Source of the DNA: VAXT01 sp963827725
GTDB taxonomy: Bacteria > Actinomycetota > Thermoleophilia > Gaiellales > Gaiellaceae
DNA: 64,000 nucleotides
Direction: 5' to 3'
Assembly (NCBI GenBank): GCA_963827725.1
Contig: CAWHBM010000001.1
Coordinates: 930,001-994,000, forward strand
A program made the position numbers and the translations under genes. The notes beneath the pieces are model-generated. The model saw only the letters and a list, made by a program, of their open reading frames with translations, did not search any database and had not been told where the DNA came from. This document shows positions 38,361 to 47,993 of the stretch, piece by piece (within the stretch, counting starts at the first letter, position 1; each line of letters begins with the position of its first letter).

Positions 38361-40442
38361 TTGGTGCGGAAGAACGCTCGACTTTTCGTCGCGCTCACGT
38401 GCGCGATCGTGATCGCAGGTGTGTTCGTCGGCTTCGGCATGTCGACCGGCACCGACTCAAGCCAGTCGGCAAAGCGCGTTGGCATTGCCTCGCGGGTCGC
38501 CGGCGGAGCTCAGGCAAGTGTCTCTTCGAGTGGCACGCTGAAGACGTCGCCTGCTCAGCGCACAGAGGTCGCGCTACCGGGGCGCACACGCCCGCTGCGC
38601 GACATCGTCAACGTCAAGCCCGGCAAGCACAACGCCGCGCGCGAGCTGTCGAGGACCGAAGGGCTCGGCGCGACCAGCTTGGGCCGCACCGCAGCCGTTC
38701 AGACCAAGGTCGGCAGCGGGCAGATGCCCTCTCCGATCCAGAATTTCGACGGCGTCTCGAACATGTGCGGCTGCCTGCCGCCTGATACGAACGGCGACGT
38801 CGGCCCGAACCACTACATGCAGTGGGTCAACACCCATTTCGCGATCTACACCAAGACGGGAACGCAGGTCGGCTCCACGCTGCCCGGCAACGCTCTGTGG
38901 GCGGGCAATCCGAACGCCCCGACCTGCGCGTCGGCCAACGACGGCGACCCGATCGTGCTCTACGACCAGCACTCCGGCCGTTGGCTCGCGTCGCAGTTCG
39001 CGTTTCCGAACTTCCCGTCCGGGCCGTTCTACCAGTGCGTAGCGGTCTCTTCCTCGAGCGACCCTTCGGGGACCTGGTGCGGTTACGAGTACCTCGTGTC
39101 CGCGACCAAGCTCAACGACTATCCGAAGTTCGGGGTCTGGCCGACCCAGAACGCCTACATGGCCACGATCAACCAGTTCATCGCGCCCAACTTCAGCTGG
39201 GGCGGTGTCGGTGTCATGGCGTTCGAACGTGACCAGATGATCAACTGCGGCCCCGCGCGAATGCTCTACAAGGACATGTTCGTCGACGCGCCGGCTCTCT
39301 GGGGCGGCATGCTCCCGGCGGATACCGACGGCCCGACGCTGCCGCCTGCGAACGCGCCCGCTCCGCTGGTCGAGGTCGACGACGATGCGTGGGATCCACC
39401 GAACTTCCCGGTGGATCGGCTCGATGTCTGGAACGCGACCGCGAACTGGCATCCGGTCACTCCGGCATTGACCGTGACGCACGAGGGCATCCTCCCGACG
39501 GCGTCGTTCGACGGGATCCTGTGCGGGTTCAACTCGTGTGTCCCGCAGCCGGGCACGTCCCAGCGGCTCGACACGCTCGGAGACCGGCTCATGTACCGGC
39601 TGGCCTACCGGAACTTCGGCGACCACCAGTCGCTGGTCGTCAACCACACGGTCGACGTCGGCTCGGACCGGGCCGGAGTCCGTTGGTATGACCTCGCCAA
39701 GACGACGGGCAACTGGAGCATCGCCCAGCAGAGCACTTATGCACCCACCGACGGGCTGCACAGGTGGATGGGGAGCTCGGCGATGGACCAGGACGGGAAC
39801 ATGGCGATCGGCTTCTCGATCGGGAACGCGACCGCGCCCAACTACCCGAGCATCAAGTACGTGGGCCGACTCGCAACCGATCCGCCGAACCAGCTCCCGC
39901 AGGCCGAGGAGCTGCTCCACAGTGGCACCGGCTCGCAGACGCATTCGGCCGGGCGCTGGGGCGACTACTCGATGATCTCGGCGGATCCCGTCGACGACTG
40001 CACGTTCTGGTACACGACCGAATACGTGCAGACGACAGGCACGTCGCCTTGGAAGACGAGGATCGGCTCCTTCAAGTTCCCGACTTGCGGCGGTGGCCCA
40101 CCGCCGCCTCCGCCACCACCGCCTCCGCCGCCACCACCACCGCCTCCGCCACCGCCACCGCCTCCGCCACCGCCACCTCCGCCGCCACCTCCGCCACCAC
40201 CACCGCCTCCGCCACCGCCTCCGCCACCGCCACCTCCGCCACCGGCACGCTGCCGGGTGCCGAGGGTGATCGGTCTGAGGCTCGGTCAGGCACGGACGCA
40301 GATCCGCAGGGCGAACTGCTCTGTCGGCCGCGTGCGCCGCGCTCGCTCCAGGCGAGTCGGCCGCGTCATCGGCCAGAGCCCAAGGCCCGGCGCTATTCGG
40401 GCCCGCGGCTTCCGCGTCAACCTGGTGGTTGGCCGCAGGTAG
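38361..40442 (+). CDS. Secreted 'DTNGDVGPNHY' family protein 1 with polyproline-PASTA tail
   Basis: 693 aa from TTG 38361 (or GTG 38364) behind GGGGGG. The N-terminal anchor/signal is LFVALTCAIVIAGVFVGFGM. A large extracellular domain (about 115-578) begins PSPIQNFDGVSNMCGCLPPD, then DTNGDVGPNHYMQWVN, GDPIVLYDQHSGRWLASQF, LNDYPKFGVWPTQNAYM, DGLHRWMGSSAMDQDGNMAIG, SQTHSAGRWGDYSMIS and DDCTFWYTTEYVQTTG; repeated W/Y-rich strands suggest a beta propeller. About 49 prolines (DNA 40098-40244) then lead to a 63-residue PASTA domain (CRVPRVIGLRLGQAR to VNLVVGRR) with two cysteines and many arginines. First gene of the array. Function unknown. Confidence 0.85.
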   Translation: MVRKNARLFVALTCAIVIAGVFVGFGMSTGTDSSQSAKRVGIASRVAGGAQASVSSSGTLKTSPAQRTEVALPGRTRPLRDIVNVKPGKHNAARELSRTEGLGATSLGRTAAVQTKVGSGQMPSPIQNFDGVSNMCGCLPPDTNGDVGPNHYMQWVNTHFAIYTKTGTQVGSTLPGNALWAGNPNAPTCASANDGDPIVLYDQHSGRWLASQFAFPNFPSGPFYQCVAVSSSSDPSGTWCGYEYLVSATKLNDYPKFGVWPTQNAYMATINQFIAPNFSWGGVGVMAFERDQMINCGPARMLYKDMFVDAPALWGGMLPADTDGPTLPPANAPAPLVEVDDDAWDPPNFPVDRLDVWNATANWHPVTPALTVTHEGILPTASFDGILCGFNSCVPQPGTSQRLDTLGDRLMYRLAYRNFGDHQSLVVNHTVDVGSDRAGVRWYDLAKTTGNWSIAQQSTYAPTDGLHRWMGSSAMDQDGNMAIGFSIGNATAPNYPSIKYVGRLATDPPNQLPQAEELLHSGTGSQTHSAGRWGDYSMISADPVDDCTFWYTTEYVQTTGTSPWKTRIGSFKFPTCGGGPPPPPPPPPPPPPPPPPPPPPPPPPPPPPPPPPPPPPPPPPPPPPPPPPARCRVPRVIGLRLGQARTQIRRANCSVGRVRRARSRRVGRVIGQSPRPGAIRARGFRVNLVVGRR

Positions 40443-40468
40443 CGCAGAAATAGACACGTAGAAATCGA

Positions 40469-40508
40469 GCGGCCCGGCGATCACTCATTCGCCGGGCCGC
40501 TTTCGTTT
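40469..40508 (+). terminator. Intrinsic terminator between array genes 1 and 2
   Basis: A perfect 11-base stem GCGGCCCGGCG / CGCCGGGCCGC (40469-40479 and 40490-40500) with a ten-base loop, followed by TTTCGTTT. It separates gene 1 from the gene 2 promoter. Confidence 0.85.
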
Positions 40509-40523
40509 GCGGCGTTCGGCCTA

Positions 40524-40553
40524 TTGTCTTTCGCAGACAAGGCTGCTAACAAT
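40524..40553 (+). promoter_or_regulatory. Promoter of array gene 2 (shared design with gene 4)
   Basis: TTGTCT (40524-40529), a 17-base spacer and TAACAAT (40547-40553). GTG 40561 follows seven bases later, so the message is probably leaderless. The same boxes, spacing and the following coding bases recur at 45264-45310. Confidence 0.7.
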
Positions 40554-40560
40554 CTCGGGC

Positions 40561-42619
40561 GTGAGGGGAGGTCACGTCAGGATTCTGCTGGCGCTCGGCT
40601 TGGCGATGTTCGTCGCTGCCGGCGCTTTCCTGCTTGCGCCTTCGAAGAGCTCGGGCACGCGCGTGACGGCGGCCGTCGGAGCGCCTGACGCCGTGTCGGG
40701 CTCCGCACCGGGCAGTCGGGCCGCCGCGAAGGCCTCGCCGGTCACCAAGGTCGGTTTCGCCCAGCCAATCAGGACAGGCCCTCTCCGCAGCATGACGCCG
40801 GCGAAGTTCAAGCACGTCCAGTACGAGCCCCGCGAGGAGGACTACTCGGCGGGCATGCCCGACACCAATCAGCCGGACGGCGCTATCCAGACGAGCGCGG
40901 CGAAGAACCTGATGCCGTCGCCGATTCAGAACTTCGACGGCGTCGCGAACATGTGCGGCTGCTACCCGCCGGATACCGAGGGCGACGTCGGGCCGAACCA
41001 CTACATGCAGTGGGTCAACCTCCACTACGCGATTTACAGCAAGACGGGCACCGTGATCGTCCCTCCGACTCCGGGGAACACCCTCTTCGCCGGTCACAGC
41101 GTCTGCGGGCCGAACAACAACGGCGACCCGATCGTGCTCTACGACCAGTATGCGGGACGCTGGCTGGCGAGCCAGTTCGCCTTCCCGAGCGGCAACGGCC
41201 CCTTCTACGAGTGCATCGCGATCTCGAACACGAACGATCCGACCGCGGGCTGGTGCACCTACCAGTTCCAGGTGCACGCCACGAAGTTCGTCGACTACCC
41301 CAAGCTCGGAGTGTGGCCGACGCAGAACTCGTACTCGATGACTGCACCCCTCTTCCCGATCAACGGATCCCCTGTGACCCAGGGTCTCTACGGCTTCGAG
41401 CGCGACAAGATGATCGCCTGTCAGGGCGCGCGCTTCGTCTTCCAGGACATGGTCAGCGAGCCGACGCTTCCACGCTGGCTCCCGGCGGACGCCGACGGCC
41501 CGAACCTTCCGCCGGCCAATGCGCCACAGCCGATCGTCACCGACAACGACGACGGGGCCGGCTTCCCGCAGGATCGGATCGATGTCTGGAACGCGACCAT
41601 GACCTGGGGCGGGACACCGACGATCAGCGTCGTCCGCGAGGGATATCTCCCGACGGCGGCGTTCGATCAGAACATCGGCTGTTCGGGCCGCCAATGCATT
41701 CCGCAGCCCGGCACGTCGGTCAGGGTCGACGCGCTGCCGAACCGTCCCATGTACCGGTTGGCGTACCGAAACTACGGCGCGCATCAGGCGCTGACCTTCA
41801 ACCACACGGTTGACGGCGACGGGGCGAATCGCGCCGGTGTCCGCTGGTACGAGCTCCGGAAGTCGACCGGAAACTGGGCGATTCAGAATCAGGGAACCTT
41901 CGCCCCGGCGGACGGTCTCTACCGGTGGATGGGCGCCTCGGCGATGGACGCTGACGGCAACCTCGCCGTCGGTTACTCGATCGGCAACGGCACTGCGCCG
42001 AACTACCCGAGCGTCGCCTACGCGGGGCGACTCGCGACCGATCCGCCAGACCAGCTTTCGCAGGGCGAGTCGATGTTGCACGCCGGCACGGGCTCGCAGA
42101 CAGGGACGGCGTTCCGGTGGGGCGACTACTCGATGATGACGACCGACCCGGTCGACGATTGCACCTTCTGGTACACGCAGGAGTACGTCCAGACGACTGG
42201 CGCTACCACGTGGCGAACGCGCATCGGGAGCTTCAAGTTCCCGTCCTGCGGCGGTGGGCCGCCGCCACCTCCGCCACCTCCGCCACCTCCGCCATCCTCC
42301 GCCACCTCCGCCACCGCCGCCGCCGCCGCCGCCACCACCACCTCCGCCACCTCCGCCACCGCCTCCGCCACCTCCGCCACCTCCGCCACCTCCGCCACCT
42401 CCGCCACCACCTCCGCCTCCGGCACGCTGCCGGGTGCCGAGGGTGATCGGTCTGAGGCTCGCTCGGGCACGCGTTGTGATCCGCAGGGCCCGCTGCTCAG
42501 TCGGGCGCGTGCGCCGCGCTCGCTCCAGGCGAGTCGGCCGCGTGATCGGCCAGAGCCCGAGGCCCGGCGCCATTCGGCCTCGCGGCTTCCGGGTGAACCT
42601 GGTTGTCGGTCGGCGCTAG
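40561..42619 (+). CDS. Secreted 'DTNGDVGPNHY' family protein 2 with polyproline-PASTA tail (frameshift in the proline tract)
   Basis: About 686 aa after repair. Start GTG 40561 is chosen from the promoter (MRGGHVRILLALGLAMFVAAG signal). The extracellular domain parallels protein 1: PSPIQNFDGVANMCGCYPPD, GDVGPNHYMQWVNLHYAIY, GDPIVLYDQYAGRWLASQF, ADGLYRWMGASAMDADGN and DDCTFWYTQEYVQTTG. The proline tract starts at 42255. An extra base near 42293 shifts the frame, so the sequence as written runs on in Ser/Ala/Thr to 42651. The shifted frame gives proline, then the PASTA tail CRVPRVIGLRLARARVVIRR, ending at TAG 42619. The break is either a read error or a real switch. Confidence 0.8.
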
Positions 42620-42647
42620 TCAGCGCTAGGACGACAGTCCCGACACA

Positions 42648-45239
42648 ATGAGAAGCCGCAGGGCCCGGCTTCTTCTCTCCGTGGGCCTCGCGGGTCTTGC
42701 CGTCGGCACTCTCGCGCTCGCCTCTTCGCGGAGCAGCGGACCGACAATGACCGGGCCCCGCTCGGCGGCGCCGCTACCCGGCGCAGCCCGCTCCTCCGCG
42801 GCGGTCGAGGCCCGCACGCACGGCATCGCGCAACCGCACCGAACCGCCCCGCTTCTGACGATCGCCCCGGGGCGGCCGCGCTGGTACGGCTTGAAGACAG
42901 TCGACGAGCTTCGCGGCGGTCGCCGGGACGTTGAGCGAATTCCGGGCACGGTGCCCGCCCCCTCGAGGGACGGTGCGCTGCAGGAGGGCTCCGGCGGGCG
43001 CTCGATGCCGGCCCCGATCGTCACCTTCGACGGCGTGACGAACCGCAACGGGCTCCTGCCGCCCGACACGAACGGGGACATCGGCCCGAATCACTACCTC
43101 CAGATCGTCAACGTCTCGTTCGCGGTCTACAACCGCAACGGAACACTCGCCTACGGCCCGGCGAACAACAACACGCTCTTCACCGGCACGCCGCTCTGCG
43201 GCACGAACAACCAGGGAGACCCGGTCGTCCTCTACGACCAGTTCTCGGAACGCTGGCTTGCGTCCCAGTTCGCGACCGGGCCGCTCGGCAACTACGAGTG
43301 CGTCTCGGTCTCCGAGACGAGTGACCCGACCGGCTCCTGGTGCGGCTACGAGTTCCTGATTCACCCGACGAAGTTCGGCGACTACCCGAAGTTCGGCGTC
43401 TGGCCGAGCCAGAACGCGTTCTTCATGACGGTGAACCAGTTCGACGAAGGCTGGGGAGGGGTCGGCATCTACGGCTTCGAGCGCGACCGGATGCTGGCCT
43501 GCGAGCCGGCCCGCTTCGTCTACAAGGACATGTACGACGTCGACCCTGGCCTCGGGTCGTTCATGCCGGCCGACGCGGACGGCTCGACCGCCCCGCCCGC
43601 CGGCGCGGAGATCCCGTTCGCGATGATCCGCGATGGCGCACCGGACGAGCTCAGCCTGTGGAGCGGGGCCATCGACTGGAGCACTACTCCGTCCCTGACG
43701 GTCACCCACGACAGAGATCTCACGACAGCATCGTTCAGCTCGAATCTCTGCGGCGGCTCCTGGAACTGCATTCCACAGCCGGGGACGACCGTCGGCCTCG
43801 AGCCGCTCTCGGATCGGCTCATGCACCGGCTCGCGTATCGGAACTTCGGCGGCTGGCAGACGATGGTCGTGGACCACACGGTCAACGCGGGGGCCAATCG
43901 CGCCGGAGTCCGCTGGTACGAGCTGACCGACCAGGGCAGCGGGTGGGGGATCGGCCAGCAAGGGACGTTCGCGCCGGCCGACGGGCTCCATCGCTGGATG
44001 GGAAGCGTCGCGCAGGACTCGAGTGGGGCGATCGCGGTCGGCTACTCCGTCTCCAGCTCGACGACCTATCCCAGCATCCGCTACACGGGGAGGCTCGCTA
44101 CCGACCCGCCGGGGACCTTGCCGCAGGGCGAGGAGACGATCGTGGCCGGCGGCGGCTCGCAGACGCACGGCTCGAACCGCTGGGGCGACTACTCGGCGAT
44201 GGCGATCGACCCGAACGACGACTGCACGTTCTGGTACACGCAGGAGTACTACTCGTCGACCGGCGTCGCGAACTGGCGCACTCGAGTCGGCGCATTCAAG
44301 TTCCCGGATTGCGGCCCGCCGCCGCCACCTCCTCCACCACCTCCGCCACCTCCGCCACCGCCACCGCCTCCTCTCCACGACCAGTACGACAACTCGACGG
44401 GTGGTGCAATCACGTCTCAGAACTTCGAGTCTGGCCTCGACGCCTTCGACAGCGAGATCGCGGACGATTTCGCCGTGCCGCCGGGCGCGATCTGGACGGT
44501 CGAGGGTTTCGACGCGGCAGGCCTGTACTTCAACGGCCCAGGCCCCGCTGCGTCCGCGAACGTGCGCTTCTACTTGAACGCCTCGGGAGACCTGCCCGGG
44601 GCGCTCGTCGCGGATCGGCTTGCCCAGGCCTACGCGGGCGATGACGGGAACCTCGACGTGGACCTCTCGTCGCCCGTGAGCCTCGGAGCCGGCACGTATT
44701 GGGTGTCGATGCAGGCGAACCTCGACTTCAGTCCCGACGGCCAGTGGGGCTGGATGACGCGATCCGTGCAGGCTGGGAACGGCGCGGCCTTCCGGAACGA
44801 GGGCGACGGGTTCGGCACGGGCTGCACGAGCTGGACGCGCAACTCTGGTTGCGGGTTCGACCCGGCCGCGCCGGACCAGGTCTACCGCCTTCGCGGAACG
44901 AGCGGGCCGCCTCCTCCGCCGCCTCCACCGCCGCCGCCACCGCCACCTCCACCTCCACCTCCACCTCCACCTCCACCTCCACCTCCGCCTCCGCCCCCGC
45001 CGCCCCCACCACCGCCTCCGCCCCCACCACCGCCTCCATCGGTGCGCTGCAGGGTGCCGAGGTTGATCGGCCTGACCCTGGGCCGCGCCCGGACGAGGAT
45101 CCGCCGCGCGAACTGCTCGGTCGGCCGCATCCGCCGTGCTCGTGCCAGGCGAGCCGGCCGCGTGATCGGCCAGAGCCCGAGGCCGGGCGCGATCAAGCGC
45201 CGCGGCTTCCCGGTCAACCTCGTCGTCGGCCGGCGCTGA
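42648..45239 (+). CDS. Secreted 'DTNGDVGPNHY' family protein 3 with jelly-roll insert and polyproline-PASTA tail
   Basis: 863 aa from ATG 42648, unbroken. A signal peptide (LLLSVGLAGLAVGTLALA) precedes the shared domain: PIVTFDGVTNRNGLLPPD, DTNGDIGPNHYLQIVN, VVLYDQFSERWLASQF, WGDYSAMAIDPNDDCTFWYT. Nineteen prolines (44316-44372) then introduce a second domain of about 178 residues (DQYDNSTGGAITSQNFES, IADDFAVPPGAIWTVEGFD, LGAGTYWVSMQANLDF), a jelly-roll-like fold seen in secreted proteins. About 44 more prolines (44907-45038, with a CCACCT hexamer run) lead to the PASTA tail. This paralogue lacks the 'NMCGC' cysteines present in the other three. Confidence 0.85.
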   Translation: MRSRRARLLLSVGLAGLAVGTLALASSRSSGPTMTGPRSAAPLPGAARSSAAVEARTHGIAQPHRTAPLLTIAPGRPRWYGLKTVDELRGGRRDVERIPGTVPAPSRDGALQEGSGGRSMPAPIVTFDGVTNRNGLLPPDTNGDIGPNHYLQIVNVSFAVYNRNGTLAYGPANNNTLFTGTPLCGTNNQGDPVVLYDQFSERWLASQFATGPLGNYECVSVSETSDPTGSWCGYEFLIHPTKFGDYPKFGVWPSQNAFFMTVNQFDEGWGGVGIYGFERDRMLACEPARFVYKDMYDVDPGLGSFMPADADGSTAPPAGAEIPFAMIRDGAPDELSLWSGAIDWSTTPSLTVTHDRDLTTASFSSNLCGGSWNCIPQPGTTVGLEPLSDRLMHRLAYRNFGGWQTMVVDHTVNAGANRAGVRWYELTDQGSGWGIGQQGTFAPADGLHRWMGSVAQDSSGAIAVGYSVSSSTTYPSIRYTGRLATDPPGTLPQGEETIVAGGGSQTHGSNRWGDYSAMAIDPNDDCTFWYTQEYYSSTGVANWRTRVGAFKFPDCGPPPPPPPPPPPPPPPPPPPLHDQYDNSTGGAITSQNFESGLDAFDSEIADDFAVPPGAIWTVEGFDAAGLYFNGPGPAASANVRFYLNASGDLPGALVADRLAQAYAGDDGNLDVDLSSPVSLGAGTYWVSMQANLDFSPDGQWGWMTRSVQAGNGAAFRNEGDGFGTGCTSWTRNSGCGFDPAAPDQVYRLRGTSGPPPPPPPPPPPPPPPPPPPPPPPPPPPPPPPPPPPPPPPPPPPPSVRCRVPRLIGLTLGRARTRIRRANCSVGRIRRARARRAGRVIGQSPRPGAIKRRGFPVNLVVGRR

Positions 45240-45263
45240 CTAGCCCGAAAGAGGCCTCGCCCA

Positions 45264-45293
45264 TTGTCTTTTTCAAGCGATGGTGCTAACAAT
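45264..45293 (+). promoter_or_regulatory. Promoter of array gene 4
   Basis: TTGTCT (45264-45269), 17 bases, TAACAAT (45287-45293), then seven bases to GTG 45301. It is the twin of the gene 2 promoter. Confidence 0.7.
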
Positions 45294-45300
45294 CCCTGGC

Positions 45301-47980
45301 GTGAGGGGAGGGCGCGTCAGGATTCTGCTGGCGCTTGCGACGATTGGCGTCGTCGGAGCGGTTGGCATCGGCCTGGGCTCAGGCAGTAGCCCGGCGACGG
45401 AGCGCGCCGTTGGCTCGGCGCGGCTTTCGCCCAGCGGAGGCACCGCGGTCAACTCGACGGCGTCCTTGAACAAGCTGTCGCCTGCGCAGACGGTCAGCAC
45501 TGCGCGCGGCTATCTCGTCCCCGCGGCCCGAGATCAAGCACCCGTCAAGCTGTCGAAGAGCGACCTCCACCGTGCCCAGAACGAGCTGAACGAGGCCCGC
45601 CCGATCCTGAGGGTGCCGCTGGACAGCCTTGCCGAGGGCGACGGCGCGCTCCAGACGACTCCGGGCAAGACCGAGACTCCGCCTCCGAGCTTGACCTTCG
45701 AGGGCGTCAACAACATGTGCGGCTGCTACCCGCCGGACACGAACGGCGACGTCGGCGGCACGCAGTACATGCAGTGGGTCAACCTGCACTACGCGGTCTA
45801 CGACAAGGCCACGGGCGCACAGGTGCAGGCGCCGCGCCCGGGCAACACGCTCTTCACGGGCGTGCCGGTCTGCGGCACGGTGAACGCGGGCGATCCGGTC
45901 ACGATCTACGACCAATACGCGGGCCGCTGGGTCGCGAGCCAGTTCGGCCCGTCGTCGCCTCCGCACTACCAGTGCGTTGCGGTCTCAACGACGGACGATG
46001 CGACCGGCACCTGGTGCGCATACGGATTCAACGTCCACAACACGAAGTTCAACGACTACCCGAAGATGGGCGTTTGGCCTGCCCAGAACGCGTACATGAT
46101 GACCGCGAACCAGTTCCCGCCCTCGGGCTTCGGCGGCGTCGGCGTTTGGGCGCTCGAGCGCGACCAGATGATCGCTCCGGGTTGCCCGGCTGCTCGCATG
46201 CTCTATCAGGACATGGATCCGATCGAGCCGTACTTGGGAACGCTGATGCCGGCCGACGCCGACGGTGACACCGCGCCTCCGGCCAACGCGCCTGCACCGC
46301 TCGTCTCGATCAACCAGGACGGGTCAGGCCTTCCGGAAGACCAGATCCAGATCTGGAACGCGACGGTCAACTGGAGCGGGCACGCCGACGATGTCGGTCG
46401 TGCACGAGAGCGACGTTCAGGCCGCCGCCTTCGACGAGAACCTCTGCGACTTCGGCAACTGCATTCCGCAGCCAGGGACGACCGTGAAGCTCCAGACCCT
46501 GTCCGACCGGATCATGTTCCGAGCCCAGTACCGCAACTTCGGCACCTGGTCGACCATCGTCACGAGCCACTCGGTCGACGTCGGCAACGATCGTGGCCGG
46601 ATCGCGCTGGTACCACATGGAGAAGCAGGGCACGGGCCTCTGGAGCATGCGCGACCAGGGCACCTACGCGCCGGCCGACGGTCTGCACCGATGGATGCCG
46701 AGCGCGGCCATGGACCGCAGCGGCAACATCGCGATGGGCTACTCCACGGCCAACGGGACCGCACCGAACTACCCGAGCATCAGGTACGCGACCCGTCTCG
46801 CGACCGATCCTCCCGGAACGCTGGGTTCGGAGGAGACGATCATGCTCGGCACGGGCTCCCAGACCGGTGCGATCGGACGCTGGGGCGACTACTCGAGCAT
46901 GTCCGTGGATCCGGACGACGACTGCACCTTCTTCTACACGACGGAGTACATCCAGACCACGGGCCCGACGACCTGGCGAACGAGGGTCGGGAAATTCACC
47001 ATTCCGAGCTGCGGGCCGCCACCCGGGCAGCCACCGCCACCGCCGCCACCTCCACCGCCACCGCCGCCACCCCCGCCGCCTCCTCCGACCGGTGAATACT
47101 CGATCACGCCTGGCACCGGGACGATCAGCACAGGCGGGACCGACCTCGGCATTCACTGCGACGACTGCTATCGCCCCATCACCTTCCCGTTCCCGATCAG
47201 GGTCTACAACGAGAGCTTCACGGCGGGGCACGTGAGCTCGAACGGCGTCGTCAACTTCTCGGGGCCGAACCTCCAGTACGCGAACGGCTGCATGCCGGCG
47301 CGGGTCGAGGGCAAGGCCATCATCCTGCTCTGGGACGACATGGACACGCGGCCGTCCGGCCGGGGCGTCTTCACGACGACCGTCGGCAGCGAGCCGAACC
47401 GCCAGTTCATCATCCGGTTCAACATGGCGTATCTCTCCGGCGGCGGCAGCGCCAACGTCGAGGTCATCTTCACCGAGGGCAACGACAACTTCCAGGTCAT
47501 CTACGGCACGGCGACCCAGGGCGGCTCCAGCTCGACGGAAGGCGTCCAGGCCTCCGGGACCGGCCCGGCCACGCAGTTCGGATGCAACCAGGTCGTGCTG
47601 ACGCCGGGTCTCCTCCTGAACTACATCTACTCGGGGCCGGGTGGGCCACCGCCTCCGCCGCCACCACCGCCTCCGCCTCCGCCACCGCCCCGCCTCCGCC
47701 TCCGCCTCCGCCACCGCCGCCTCCGCCTCCGCCTCCGCCACCGCCGCCTCCTCCGCCACCTCCTCCGCCACCTCCGCCACCGGCACGCTGCCGGGTCCCG
47801 AGGGTGATCGGTCTGAGGCTCGTGCGGGCACGAGTTGTGATCCGCAGGGCGAGGTGCTCGGTCGGCCGCGTCAGGCGTGCTCGGTCACGGCGAGTCGGCC
47901 GCGTGATCGCGCAGAACCCGCGCCCAGGCGCAATCAGGCGGCGCGGCTTCCCCGTGAAGCTCGTCGTCGGCCGCCGCTAA
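45301..47980 (+). CDS. Secreted 'DTNGDVGPNHY' family protein 4 with CDDC domain and polyproline-PASTA tail (three frameshifts)
   Basis: About 893 aa after repair, from GTG 45301. The shared domain is visible in pieces: SLTFEGVNNMCGCYPPD, GDVGGTQYMQWVNLHYAVY and LNDYPKMG-like strands in frame 1; after a shift near 46385, MSVVHESDVQAAAFDENL in frame 2; after a shift near 46610, ADGLHRWMPSAAMDRSGN and DDCTFFYTTEYIQTTG in frame 3. A proline tract (about 47022-47090) leads to a beta domain with DLGIHCDDCYRPITFPFPI and VGSEPNRQFIIRFN, homologous to one in the subtilase next door. A last proline tract, interrupted near 47690, precedes the PASTA tail ending TAA 47980. Confidence 0.8.
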
Positions 47981-47993
47981 AAGGCCCGCGGCA

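Noticed and set aside
40072..42573. Minus-strand frames rich in polyglycine or in Ala-Glu-Val repeats opposite the proline tracts
   Set aside because: They are the complement of CCN runs; no independent gene evidence.
40561..42651. Ser/Ala/Thr-rich C-terminus of array gene 2 as the real ending
   Set aside because: The alternative frame encodes more proline and a PASTA domain nearly identical to the neighbours, so the written frame is the shifted one.
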